This document shows, piece by piece, positions 7,915-15,994 of a DNA stretch of 64,000 bases. The DNA lies in assembly GCF_000208405.1 (NCBI RefSeq), contig NC_015437.1, positions 62,001-126,000 on the forward strand, in the 5' to 3' direction. Numbering within the stretch: the stretch's first letter is position 1; the number at the start of each line of letters is the position of its first letter. The translations under genes were made by a program, and so were the position numbers. This DNA is from Selenomonas sputigena ATCC 35185 (GTDB lineage: Bacteria > Bacillota > Negativicutes > Selenomonadales > Selenomonadaceae). The notes under the pieces are model-generated. The model searched no databases. It saw only the letters and a program-made list of their open reading frames with translations, and had not been told where the DNA came from.

Positions 7915-9192
7915 GTGTTATTACAGTTTAGTGTATCTAATTTTCGATCCATCAAAGATGAAGTTGTATTGAGCATGCTGGCGAACGAAAATGATGATGA
8001 ACATACAGAATGGTTATGCAGCGTTGGCGCAGAGCGCTTGATACCCGTTGCTGCAATATATGGAGCGAATGCAGCAGGGAAAAGCAATATATTGATTGCG
8101 ATGGCTGTGGCAATCAAGCTCATCCGCTACTCGGATTTGCGGGGAATCAATAATACTTTGCCGGATGTTGTTCCGTTTCTGTTTGATGAAGAAATGCATA
8201 CGCAGCCAACACGGTTTGATTTCATTTTTGTCTATAAGGGGAAGAAGTATCAATATGGCTTTTCGGCCGATAAATACAGGATTATGGAAGAATATTTGTA
8301 TGCATACGAATCGTCGGAGGCGACAAAGATATTTGAGCGAAAAGGTATGAATCAATATTCTTTTCCCGAAGACGATGAGAAAAGGTTCAATGAATATGCA
8401 GAAAAAAATACGGCCAATAAATTGTTCCTTGCAACGGCGACCTCGTGGAATTGCGCGGAAACGAAAGAGCCGTATATGTGGTTTGCAGAGGCGATTGATG
8501 TATATAATTTTGAGCGCATTCGCTCGGAAGGGCTTAATATTATCGAAGAGGCAGATCAATCACTGAGAGATTTTCTTATGAAGACGTTAAAAGATTCTGA
8601 TTTCAACATTTCGGATTACACCTTTGAGGATGTACCTTGGACGCTAGCGGAGTTTAGGCAGAGCGGTATGTCTGATGTGGCCGCAGAATCGCTTCAAAGA
8701 CAGATGTTGGAGGACGGAGGGAAAAGATATAGGATTACGGCGAGGCATGCGATAAGAACAAAAGCTGGAAACCAGTATTTTGATTTGCCTTTACAAGAAG
8801 AATCTTCTGGAACAGAGCAGATGTTTTTTGGAGCCGCATTGATCAAGCGGGCGATGGAATCGGAAAAAACAATCATCGTTGATGAGCTTTCTGCAGGCTT
8901 GCATCCGCTTCTGCTGCAGGCAATCATAAAAATGTTTTATGACAAGGAACTCAATCAAACAAATGCTCAACTCATTTTTAGTACGCACGACATCAGTCTG
9001 TTCAACTTAGATTTGTTCCGTCGAGATCAAATCTATTTTGTGGAGAAAGAGAATTCCACAGGCATATCTACGCTGTATTCTCTGGATGAGTTCTCTCCTG
9101 CACCTGTACGAGAAGATAATGTTCAGGAAAGTTATCTCCAAGGACGATATGGAGCGATCCCTATTATTTCATTGGAGGACACAATATGGTGA
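7915..9192 (+). CDS. rloA: RloA-like AAA/ABC-type ATPase (AbiL-like system)
   Basis: A 425-residue ATPase. FSVSNFRSIKDEVVLSM is the usual start of OLD/RloA-type SMC-like ATPases. Walker A is GANAAGKSN (residues ~50-58), the signature-like segment is EESSGTEQMFFGA (~300), Walker B is IIVDELSAGLHP (~320) and the H-loop is IFSTHDISL (~353). GTG 7915 is chosen because GGGGAGGG lies 7 bases upstream and the family N-terminus begins exactly there; the in-frame ATG at 7783 lies inside a repeat. The next gene overlaps by 7 bases (ATGGTGA), so translation is coupled. ATPase plus RloB corresponds to the RloAB/AbiL abortive-infection pair. The trigger and target are unknown. Confidence 0.83.
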   Translation: MLLQFSVSNFRSIKDEVVLSMLANENDDEHTEWLCSVGAERLIPVAAIYGANAAGKSNILIAMAVAIKLIRYSDLRGINNTLPDVVPFLFDEEMHTQPTRFDFIFVYKGKKYQYGFSADKYRIMEEYLYAYESSEATKIFERKGMNQYSFPEDDEKRFNEYAEKNTANKLFLATATSWNCAETKEPYMWFAEAIDVYNFERIRSEGLNIIEEADQSLRDFLMKTLKDSDFNISDYTFEDVPWTLAEFRQSGMSDVAAESLQRQMLEDGGKRYRITARHAIRTKAGNQYFDLPLQEESSGTEQMFFGAALIKRAMESEKTIIVDELSAGLHPLLLQAIIKMFYDKELNQTNAQLIFSTHDISLFNLDLFRRDQIYFVEKENSTGISTLYSLDEFSPAPVREDNVQESYLQGRYGAIPIISLEDTIW

Positions 9193-9845
9193 GGCGCAGT
9201 GCACAAAGACAGCGAGGGGAAAGGACGCTTCCGGTAAAGCGCATGGTATTGATTGGGACAGAAGGAAGGAATAAGACTGAAGAAAGTTATTTTAAAAACT
9301 TCAATCAAATACAGAATCAGTTCATCGTCAAATTTTCTTCAGGCAATTCCACGGATGCTGTGGGGATAGTGGAAGACGTAAAGAAGAGCCGTGATAAGAA
9401 AAGAAATTTTCGACACGATGATCTGGCCTTTGCTGTCTTTGATGCCGATCTTTGGCGAACGCAAGGCAATCAAATCCAGGAGGCACTTCACTATGCCAAG
9501 AGGCAAAATATAGAGGTAATCTTATCCAATCCATGTTTTGAGGTTTGGTTCGTCTTGCATTTTGAAGATGGCAAGTCACCGTATAATTCTAGCAATGGGG
9601 TCATCGACAGATTGAAACAGCATATTCCTGATTATCAAAAGAACAAGGACATCTTCGGACTATTACGAGAAAGGATGAACGAGGCGATTTACCATGCCGA
9701 ACAGTTACGTGAATACCATGAAGGGAAGAAAACATCAGAGCAGAACCCCATGACCGATGTGGATCGAGTGGTGAAGCTGCTGTGCGGTACTGGAAGGGGA
9801 AATTCTCGCTCCGGAGGAGTGCATGTGGGAAGTCTGGGCAAATAA
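9186..9845 (+). CDS. rloB: RloB-domain protein (AbiL-like system)
   Basis: A 219-residue RloB-like protein. Family landmarks in order are VLIGTEGRNKTEESYF (residues ~19-34), the acidic FAVFDADLW (~80), SNPCFEVWFVLHFED (~117) and NPMTDVDRVVKLL near the C-terminus. The TEG..TE and DxD pattern resembles TOPRIM-like nuclease folds, so a nucleic-acid-cleaving effector role is plausible but not proven. It overlaps the ATPase gene by 7 bases and almost certainly works with it in one complex or pathway. The C-terminal ~25 residues are Gly/Ser/Arg-rich. GC is intermediate. Confidence 0.83.
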   Translation: MVRRSAQRQRGERTLPVKRMVLIGTEGRNKTEESYFKNFNQIQNQFIVKFSSGNSTDAVGIVEDVKKSRDKKRNFRHDDLAFAVFDADLWRTQGNQIQEALHYAKRQNIEVILSNPCFEVWFVLHFEDGKSPYNSSNGVIDRLKQHIPDYQKNKDIFGLLRERMNEAIYHAEQLREYHEGKKTSEQNPMTDVDRVVKLLCGTGRGNSRSGGVHVGSLGK

Positions 9846-9967
9846 AATGTGCAGATGGATGCGTTGTTGCGATTTTTCGATAATGACAGTGCGAATGTAG
9901 GAAGATGAGGAAATGAATTTATCGGTGACGATTTAAAAAAGTGCATCGACGTTTTAAGGAGCGGGAC

Positions 9968-11269
9968 ATGGCAACGGAACATCAATTCAACCGCCGCACA
10001 TTCCTCAAGCTTGCGGGCGGTGCGGCGGTTCTTGCGGGCGGCGGCTTTTTGGCGCAGAGGTTCGATGTCTTCGGACAGGCGGCGAAGCGGCTCGACAAGA
10101 TGGCGAATCCTCGAAAGATCGAGGCGGACTTCGTCCGGCAGATCATCACGCGCGATTCTTCCGTCTCGCGCACGATCATGTGGCAGTCGGAGGCGGCGGA
10201 GAGTGCGGCGGCGGTCGAGTGGCGCGAGGTGGAGACGACCCTGGTGCAGCGCGCGGCGGCGACGAACGAGGATTTCACGGACGATGGACGCGCGGCGGTG
10301 CTGCATGCGGCGGGTATTGAGGGGCTGATGCCGGGACGGCGCTACGAGTATCGGCTGGTGAACGGCGAGGAGGCGAGCGAGTGGCGGCCTTTGACGACGC
10401 CGGCGGAGAGCGATAACTTCAAGGCGCTGATCTTCCCCGATTCGCAGTCGAGCGATTATTCGGTCTGGCGAGACGTCGCGCAGGGAGCATGGCAGCGCAA
10501 TCGGGATGCAGGCTTCTTCGTCAACATGGGAGATCTCGTCGATAACGGCGAAGATCATACACAGTGGGATGCATGGCTCTCGGCGGTCGCGCCCATGATC
10601 GAGCAGATTCCCTTTGCGCCCGTCATGGGCAATCATGAGACGTACGACAGGAATTGGCAAGTGCGCCTGCCCGAAGCGTACTTGCAGGAGTTCGCTGTGC
10701 CGGACAACGGCAGTGAGGCGTTCTCGCGCTATTATTATTCGTTTGATTACGGGACTTGCCATTTCGCTGTGCTCAATTCGCAGATGGACGAGGTGGCGGA
10801 TTTCAAGCAGGGGCTTTTGGAAGAGCAGCTCGCGTGGCTGCCCAAGGATATGGAGAAGAGCCGCAAGCGGTGGAAGATCGCGCTCCTGCACAAGGATGTG
10901 CTGCAGTATCGCATCCATGACCGCCCCGAGCGAAAGGAGGGATTTTCCTACTTCGGTGAGGTCTTCATGCCTGTCTTCGACGCGCTCGGCATCGACCTCG
11001 TATTGACGGCGCACCTGCACACCTATCACAATCGCGGTCATATCGAGGCATTCCGCCGTTCGCCGAAAGGCCCCACCTACATCTTGACGGGCGTCGCGGG
11101 CGATGTGCGCTATCCGAATCTCTGGGTCGATCATGCGCTCGATGAGGTAGTCGCGCCGCAGCCCGAGACGGACAATTATCTCGTATTGGAAGCGAAAGAC
11201 GCGCAGCTCGTGGTCGAATGCTTCCTGCCCGACGGCACGAGGATCGACCGCGTGGAAATGGTGAAATAA
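9968..11269 (+). CDS. Tat-exported purple-acid-phosphatase-like metallophosphoesterase
   Basis: 433 residues. A Tat signal (RRTFLKLAGGAAVLAGG, residues ~8-24) directs folded export. An N-terminal fibronectin-like domain (SRTIMWQSE.. YEYRLVNGEE) precedes a calcineurin-like phosphoesterase core with NMGDLVDNGED, MGNHETY, LLHKDV and LVLTAHLHTYHNRGH. The first metal motif reads FPDSQ rather than the usual DxH/GDxG, and the GHxH motif is AHLH, so metal binding may be unusual. ATG 9968 has AAGGAG 6 bases upstream; the in-frame codon at 9941 lacks one. Substrate unknown. A fragment of a second copy is at 7432-7530. Confidence 0.82.
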   Translation: MATEHQFNRRTFLKLAGGAAVLAGGGFLAQRFDVFGQAAKRLDKMANPRKIEADFVRQIITRDSSVSRTIMWQSEAAESAAAVEWREVETTLVQRAAATNEDFTDDGRAAVLHAAGIEGLMPGRRYEYRLVNGEEASEWRPLTTPAESDNFKALIFPDSQSSDYSVWRDVAQGAWQRNRDAGFFVNMGDLVDNGEDHTQWDAWLSAVAPMIEQIPFAPVMGNHETYDRNWQVRLPEAYLQEFAVPDNGSEAFSRYYYSFDYGTCHFAVLNSQMDEVADFKQGLLEEQLAWLPKDMEKSRKRWKIALLHKDVLQYRIHDRPERKEGFSYFGEVFMPVFDALGIDLVLTAHLHTYHNRGHIEAFRRSPKGPTYILTGVAGDVRYPNLWVDHALDEVVAPQPETDNYLVLEAKDAQLVVECFLPDGTRIDRVEMVK

Positions 11270-11313
11270 TTGACGAGAGCATATGGCCTGAAAAAAGTGG
11301 CTAGGAAAGCAGT

Positions 11314-11592
11314 TTATTCGCCGAATAAATCAGCATGTGTTCCTGTGGCGGTTGCTAAAAGAATGAGCATGTCCTCATGAATTTGGTATATCAGCAGCCA
11401 ATCCGGTTCGATGTGACATTCGCGGAAGTCCTTCAGATTTCCGCCAAGTGCATGATCTCGATACTGCTCCGGTATGTCAGAGCCTTTTTGCAGTAACTGT
11501 AATGTCTTGATGAGTTTGGAGATGTCTTTGCCTCGCTTTTTCGCGCGGCGGACATCTCTTTTCATGCGATTCGTATAGACGATCTCGTACAT
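11314..11592 (-). CDS. YafQ-family mRNA interferase toxin
   Basis: A 92-residue RelE/YafQ toxin that should cleave mRNA in the ribosome A site. The family core is complete: DHALGGNLKDFRECHIEPDW with the conserved His and Asp, LLIYQI, and the C-terminal TGTHADLFG with the catalytic His. The start codon is one base from the antitoxin stop, so both genes share one mRNA (antitoxin first). A 5'- and 3'-truncated copy sits at 7529-7694. Confidence 0.88.
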   Translation of the reverse strand: MYEIVYTNRMKRDVRRAKKRGKDISKLIKTLQLLQKGSDIPEQYRDHALGGNLKDFRECHIEPDWLLIYQIHEDMLILLATATGTHADLFGE

Positions 11593-11593
11593 G

Positions 11594-11863
11594 CTAATCC
11601 TCCAGCATGGATGCTACGGCTTCGTCGGCTGAATCGAAGGGACCGTGCAAGTTGCGGCGTTGGCGGCTGTCCTCGACGGCTTCTTTCAGATCCGCAGGGA
11701 GTCCGGTATGCGGGTGTGCGATGGGGAAGGGGATTCCCTCATGTGCGATGGCGGCTTTGAGGAAGATCTGTATGGCCGTGGACGTATCAAGGCCGAGGCT
11801 GAAGAACAGCCGATCGGCATTTTCCTTGACGGCATCGTCTACGTTGATTTGGAGAGTCGTCAT
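11594..11863 (-). CDS. DinJ/RelB-family antitoxin
   Basis: An 89-residue antitoxin. MTTLQINVDDAVKENADRL is the ribbon-helix-helix N-terminus, LGLDTSTAIQIFLKAAIAH is the second helix pair, and IPFPI begins the toxin-binding C-terminus. ATG 11863 has AAAGGATGG upstream, so the ATG 30 bases earlier is less likely. Presumably neutralises YafQ and represses its own promoter. The promoter region abuts a two-hairpin repeat whose edge supplies TATAGT, a plausible -10. Confidence 0.88.
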   Translation of the reverse strand: MTTLQINVDDAVKENADRLFFSLGLDTSTAIQIFLKAAIAHEGIPFPIAHPHTGLPADLKEAVEDSRQRRNLHGPFDSADEAVASMLED

Positions 11864-11902
11864 GATAGTACCATCCTTTCTTTCATTTATCATCTATCAT
11901 CG

Positions 11903-12010
11903 TAAACTATACGCAAAAACGTCCACTTTGTGGACAAAATTGCATCGCCCTTACAGAAGCCTAGCCAATCGGTCTGCGCCTGCGGCTTGACCTCTTGGGG
12001 CTTCATCGTA
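11903..12010 (+). repeat. Two-hairpin dispersed repeat, copy R2
   Basis: GTCCACTTTGTGGAC hairpin followed by the longer CCAA/TTGG hairpin. Nearly identical to R1 at 7695. Both lie directly upstream of a YafQ gene (intact here, broken there), which shows that the repeat was part of the duplicated locus. Confidence 0.85.
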
Positions 12011-12121
12011 ATGTTTGCGAAGGTTCTTTATGTCAATCATACGCGTCTCCTGCGGAAATCCATGTAGATAGAAAAGACTCTTTTACCATTATAGCAAAAA
12101 ACGTCATCATGGAAAATCCTC

Positions 12122-12150
12122 TTGACGAAAGCGGGGGCTTTCCTTATACT
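12122..12150 (+). promoter_or_regulatory. Sigma-A-type promoter for eptA-like/TSUP operon
   Basis: TTGACG (12122-12127), a 17-base spacer and TATACT (12145-12150). Transcription should start near 12157, which rules out any start codon upstream of it. Confidence 0.75.
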
Positions 12151-12277
12151 TAGAAGAACGTGGGGGAGTCCGTTTCGACCTTTGACAATGCGGTGCGGCG
12201 GCTCTTTTTCCAAATTACAACATAGACAAAGGATGCGGTTTTCCATGCGGTTTTCCATAGAGGAGAAGAACGAGGGC

Positions 12278-14074
12278 ATGCGGTATGTTGTAGCGGCTTT
12301 CGTTTTTTATTTTGCGCTCGTTTCTTTCTACATCAATATCGGCGAGGACATGACGCCGGCCAATTATCTGCCGTGGCTTCTGCCTGTGATCGGTGCGCTC
12401 GCGCTCTTCCAGTACGGCGCACGAAAGCGGCTGTTTTCGCTGAATCACGCGCCGCATCTTTTCGCAGGCGTCTTGTGGTGCGTGACGTTCCCGCTGCTTT
12501 ACTCGTGGTCGTACGCTACGCCGTGGTACGTCTCGCTCATACGGCTCGACTTTCTGTGCGGCACGGGAATCTTTCTCTTGCTCGCTTCTTGGCAGTCGCT
12601 GGCATTTTCGTACGGAAAGCTCTCGCGCCCTGTCGCCGCGCTCTTCGCCGCGCTCGACTTCGTGTGCCTTGCGATTCCCTTCGTGCAGATCGTCTACTTC
12701 TCGATTTACCAGCACTGCCTGACGCCCGCGTCGCTCATGGCGCTCTATCTGACGAATCCCGACGAGAGCGTCGATTTTCTTGAGGCGATGCTCGGCATCC
12801 CCGCACTGATTGGTATCGTCATCGCTTTTCTCGCATTCCTGTGGCTCTGCTATCGCGGCAACATGCGCCAAGCGCGTCATCTGGCGGCGCATCCGCTGAC
12901 GGCGGGCAAGCGGGCGGCGCTCTTCCTGCTCGGCTGCGTCCTCGGCGTCTACATCCCGTTCTTTGTCTTGCCGGAGACGTCGATCGCGCTGAGCTGGAAG
13001 GAGGTCTCCGACTACGTCGCCGAGACGCAGGAGTACAGCGCCTACTATGACGAGCGCTTCGCCGGACTCAAGCTCGATACGCCCGAGGACACGCTTGCCG
13101 CCAAGGCGCCAGGCACGGTGATCGTCGTCATCGGCGAGTCGGCGTCGCGCACGTTCATGAAGGCGTACACGCCGACGTTCCCCTACGATGATACGCCGTG
13201 GCTCGCCGCACGCATGGAAGATCCCGATTTCGTCGTCTTCCGCCACGCCTATTCGTGCTGGTCGCAGACGGTGCCTGTCTTGCAGCGCGCGCTGACGGAG
13301 CAGAGCCAGTACAATGACAAGGAATTCTACGACTCGACTTCGCTCATCGACGTGGCGAAGAAAGCGGGCTACAATACGTACTGGTTCAGCAATCAAGGGC
13401 GCTACGGGCAGTACGACAGCGCCATCACGCTCGTCGCGAAGACGGCGGACCGTGCGGAGTGGGTCGATGATTCGTACCTCTTCACGGAGAAATATGACGA
13501 GAATCTTCTGCAGTATCTGACCGAAATCGACGGCTCGAAGAACAACTTCATCGTGCTGCACATCATGGGCAGCCACATCTACTACAACAACCGCTATCCC
13601 GCCTCGTTCGAGCGCTGGGTCAATGCGGCGGGCGGCGCGGGAACGAATGCCGAGTCGTATGCGAACAGCATCCTTTACACGGACGACAATTTGCGGCGCA
13701 TCTTCGAGTACGCACGCGACAATCTGAACCTGCAGGCGATGGTCTATTTCTCCGACCATGGCGAGGACTTGGAGATTTCGCACAATCCCGACGTATTCAA
13801 CTTCCACATGGTGCGCATCCCGATGTTCGTCTACATGTCTCCCGCCTGCCAGGCGGCGGAGCCTGCGGTCGCGGCAGCCTTGAGGGGTCACGAGAGCCAG
13901 TACTTCACGAACGACATGATCTACGACACGGTCGCCGGCATCTTGCACGCGCAGTCGAACCATTACGATGCGACGCAGGACTTCTCTTCGAGCGCCTATC
14001 GCTTCACGCGCGACAATCTGACAACGATGCTCGGGCAGCACGCGCTGACGGAGGATGTGGAGGAAGAAAAATGA
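12278..14074 (+). CDS. Phosphoethanolamine transferase-like sulfatase-family membrane enzyme
   Basis: About 598 residues. Four or five membrane helices fill the first ~240 residues, followed by a large extracytoplasmic sulfatase-type domain. VIVVIGESASRTFMKAY carries the nucleophile site (Ser in GESASR, where EptA proteins have Thr), and YFSDHGEDLE is the metal-binding DHG motif. LHIMGSHIYYNNRYP is typical of EptA/CptA enzymes that transfer phosphoethanolamine to lipid A or core. ATG 12278 begins the hydrophobic N-terminus; ATG 12245, 11 residues longer, is possible. The stop overlaps the next start (ATGA). Product identity (lipid A versus other glycan) is not determined. Confidence 0.8.
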   Translation: MRYVVAAFVFYFALVSFYINIGEDMTPANYLPWLLPVIGALALFQYGARKRLFSLNHAPHLFAGVLWCVTFPLLYSWSYATPWYVSLIRLDFLCGTGIFLLLASWQSLAFSYGKLSRPVAALFAALDFVCLAIPFVQIVYFSIYQHCLTPASLMALYLTNPDESVDFLEAMLGIPALIGIVIAFLAFLWLCYRGNMRQARHLAAHPLTAGKRAALFLLGCVLGVYIPFFVLPETSIALSWKEVSDYVAETQEYSAYYDERFAGLKLDTPEDTLAAKAPGTVIVVIGESASRTFMKAYTPTFPYDDTPWLAARMEDPDFVVFRHAYSCWSQTVPVLQRALTEQSQYNDKEFYDSTSLIDVAKKAGYNTYWFSNQGRYGQYDSAITLVAKTADRAEWVDDSYLFTEKYDENLLQYLTEIDGSKNNFIVLHIMGSHIYYNNRYPASFERWVNAAGGAGTNAESYANSILYTDDNLRRIFEYARDNLNLQAMVYFSDHGEDLEISHNPDVFNFHMVRIPMFVYMSPACQAAEPAVAAALRGHESQYFTNDMIYDTVAGILHAQSNHYDATQDFSSSAYRFTRDNLTTMLGQHALTEDVEEEK

Positions 14075-14829
14075 TTTTCTTCTCGATGCTGATCTTGGGA
14101 GCGCTCATCGGCTTCGTCGGTGCGGGCGGCGCGGGCGTCGTCATCACGCTCCTGACCGTCGGCTTCGGCGTGCCGATCCATACGGCGCTCGGCGTCGCGC
14201 TCGCCTCGATGCTCTTCACGATGCTCTCGGGCGCCGTCAGCCACTTCCGCGAGGGCGAGGTCGTCGTCAAGACGGGCGCGGTGCTCGGCGCGGGCGGCGT
14301 CCTCGGCGCACTCTTGGGCGCGGAGGTGTCGAACGTGATGCCGTCGGAGGAGCTTGGCTTTCTGACGGCGCTGATGCTGCTCCTGTCGGCATTCACGCTC
14401 TACATGAAGGTCTATCGCGCCGATCTCCTCGACCGCATCTTCCATGTGCGCGGCGAGCTTCTTGCAGGCAGGAAGCTCGTCGTCTACGGACTGACACTCG
14501 GTTTCGTCAACGGCTTTCTGTCGGGCGCGTTCGGCATCGGGGCGGCGGCCTTCATCCAGCTCACGCTGCTCTGCGTCTTCGGCGTGCCGCTCCTGCAGTC
14601 GATCGGCACGTGCATGATGGTCATTCTGCCGATTTCGGCGGCGGGCGGGCTCGGCTACATGATGAACGGGCGGCTCGATCTCGCCATCTTCGTGCAGACA
14701 CTCTTTGGGCTGATGATTGGGGCTTTCGTCGGAGCAAAATGCACACATCTCGCTCCACGCCCTTTATTGAAAGCCGCTATCGTTGGAATGCCGACGATCG
14801 GCGGTTTCATCATGCTCTTCTTCCGTTGA
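14071..14829 (+). CDS. TSUP-family (TauE/SafE) anion transporter
   Basis: 252 residues with about eight hydrophobic segments. The two repeated halves each contain the family glycine-rich element: GALIGFVGAGGAGVVITLL near the N-terminus and GFVNGFLSGAFGIGAA near residue 150. These permeases move sulfite, sulfonates or other organic anions across the inner membrane. Overlaps the phosphoethanolamine transferase-like gene by 4 bases and is followed by a strong terminator, so the two form an operon. Substrate unknown. Confidence 0.85.
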   Translation: MIFFSMLILGALIGFVGAGGAGVVITLLTVGFGVPIHTALGVALASMLFTMLSGAVSHFREGEVVVKTGAVLGAGGVLGALLGAEVSNVMPSEELGFLTALMLLLSAFTLYMKVYRADLLDRIFHVRGELLAGRKLVVYGLTLGFVNGFLSGAFGIGAAAFIQLTLLCVFGVPLLQSIGTCMMVILPISAAGGLGYMMNGRLDLAIFVQTLFGLMIGAFVGAKCTHLAPRPLLKAAIVGMPTIGGFIMLFFR

Positions 14830-14833
14830 AATA

Positions 14834-14873
14834 CCGCTGTTTTTCCATCGTGCAGGAAAAATAGCGGCTTTTT
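14834..14873 (+). terminator. Intrinsic terminator after TSUP gene
   Basis: CCGCT-G-TTTTTCC pairs with GGAAAAA-T-AGCGG across an 8-base loop and is followed by CTTTTT. Confidence 0.8.
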
Positions 14874-14895
14874 ACTATTTTCTCCTAAATCATTC

Positions 14896-14924
14896 TGGAC
14901 TAGGGAGAAAAGTCGTGGTATAAT
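14896..14924 (+). promoter_or_regulatory. Promoter of the coiled-coil gene
   Basis: TATAAT at 14919-14924 with a weak -35 (TGGACT, 14896-14901) at 17 bases. GGAGGG follows as ribosome binding site before ATG 14943. Confidence 0.6.
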
Positions 14925-14942
14925 AAAATTGGAGGGAAAGCA

Positions 14943-15359
14943 ATGGAAGATAGCACAAATTTGCGCGAATGGACGCGCCATGATATAGAAAACTTAGATG
15001 AAAATGTCCGCCGTGTGAGCGAGCGCTTGGCGAGCGGCGAGGCGAAGCTGGCAGCGATCGACGAGAAGCTGGCGGAGTTCGATGCACATTTCGCGGCGCT
15101 CGACCGCCGCTTCGCCGAGCTGAACGCACGCTTTGAGGCGTTCAATGCGCGTTACGAGGCGGCGAGCGGGCAGATTTCGGAACTCGAAAAAGAGACGCAG
15201 GAAGCGTGCCGCATGACGCAGGAGGTACGTCGCAGCACGGCCTACATCAACGCGCGTCTGGAAGCCCTGGAAATGGCGGCGATGGCGGTAGACCTCGCGC
15301 CGCACCGCGAGGCGCTCAAGGTGCTGCAGGTGACGGGTGGCAAGGAAACGATGCATTGA
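14943..15359 (+). CDS. Small coiled-coil protein, function unknown
   Basis: 138 residues, almost wholly heptad-patterned. Repeats of the type EKLAEFDAHFAALDRRFAEL run through residues ~35-75, and a second coil follows to the end. No signal peptide or membrane segment. Own promoter and own hairpin terminator, so it is monocistronic. It resembles the many short coiled-coil proteins annotated only as hypothetical. Rich in Ala, Glu and Arg, so low-complexity matches would mislead a search. Confidence 0.7.
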   Translation: MEDSTNLREWTRHDIENLDENVRRVSERLASGEAKLAAIDEKLAEFDAHFAALDRRFAELNARFEAFNARYEAASGQISELEKETQEACRMTQEVRRSTAYINARLEALEMAAMAVDLAPHREALKVLQVTGGKETMH

Positions 15360-15365
15360 GGGAGG

Positions 15366-15409
15366 GCTGTGCATGAACCGGATCCGGCTTGTGCACAGCT
15401 TCTCTTTTT
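15366..15409 (+). terminator. Intrinsic terminator (GCTGTGCA hairpin)
   Basis: GCTGTGCA/TGCACAGC stem with an inner CCGG/CCGG stem, followed by TTCTCTTTTT. The same outer stem recurs at 49531-49563 with a different inner stem. Confidence 0.75.
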
Positions 15410-15552
15410 GTGTGCGAAGAAAGTCGCCGCATACACGATTCGTATGCGGCAGCTTCGTATACTGCGGCTGCGTAAGCTGCCAATGGTTTGGCGGGACGAT
15501 GCGACAATGAAACTTGCAATCTTCCCATGAAATAATTTCCGTAAAAAAACAC

Positions 15553-15581
15553 TTGCATTTTCCTCCGGCTTTCTGTATAAT
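15553..15581 (+). promoter_or_regulatory. Promoter of tRNA-Val
   Basis: TTGCAT (15553-15558), 17-base spacer, TATAAT (15576-15581), placing transcription start about 30 bases before the tRNA. Confidence 0.8.
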
Positions 15582-15617
15582 ACATTTTGTTCGCAGGTAC
15601 GAGCCTGCACAACATAC

Positions 15618-15694
15618 GCTCGGTTAGCTCAGTTGGTTAGAGTATCACATTGACATTGTGGGGGTCACTGGTTCGAATCCAGTACCGAGCACCA
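15618..15694 (+). tRNA. tRNA-Val (anticodon GAC)
   Basis: 77 nt including an encoded CCA. Acceptor GCTCGGT pairs with ACCGAGC, the D stem is GCTC/GAGT, the anticodon stem TCACA/TGTGG encloses TTGACAT with anticodon GAC, and the T arm is ACTGG-TTCGAAT-CCAGT. Reads GUC and GUU valine codons. Confidence 0.95.
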
Positions 15695-15830
15695 TTCGCT
15701 TATCAAGCAGTCATCTTCGGATGGCTGCTCCTTTGTTATATAGGAAGTTAAAAGGCATCCTCGATTTCATGAGGAAACGCTGATAGACGCAACGCCGATC
15801 CGGCGGAACTCAGATGACTTGTGACAGTGA

Positions 15831-15937
15831 AAACTACACGCACAAACGTCCACTTTGTGGACATTGTGCGCCGCCCTTACATGAAAGAGCCAATCAGTCT
15901 GCGCCTACGGCTTGACTTCTTGGACTTTCATGGTAAA
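15831..15937 (+). repeat. Two-hairpin dispersed repeat, copy R3
   Basis: Same element as R1/R2. Outer stem of the large hairpin is ATGAAAG/CTTTCAT. It sits between the tRNA gene and the M48 protease gene. A 12-base motif GAAACGCTGATA just upstream (15773-15784) also occurs at 28898. Confidence 0.85.
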
Positions 15938-15994
15938 TTCGTCGCTTCGTCAAGAAAATGTTGAATGAAGCAACTTTCTGAGGAGGAATCAACC

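Noticed and set aside
12122-12277. TTG-started extension of the phosphoethanolamine transferase-like gene
   Set aside because: The TTG is the -35 hexamer of its own promoter, so it cannot be in the message.
12215-14041. 608-codon minus-strand frame
   Set aside because: High-GC antisense shadow of the transferase gene: Arg/Glu/His-rich with no motif.
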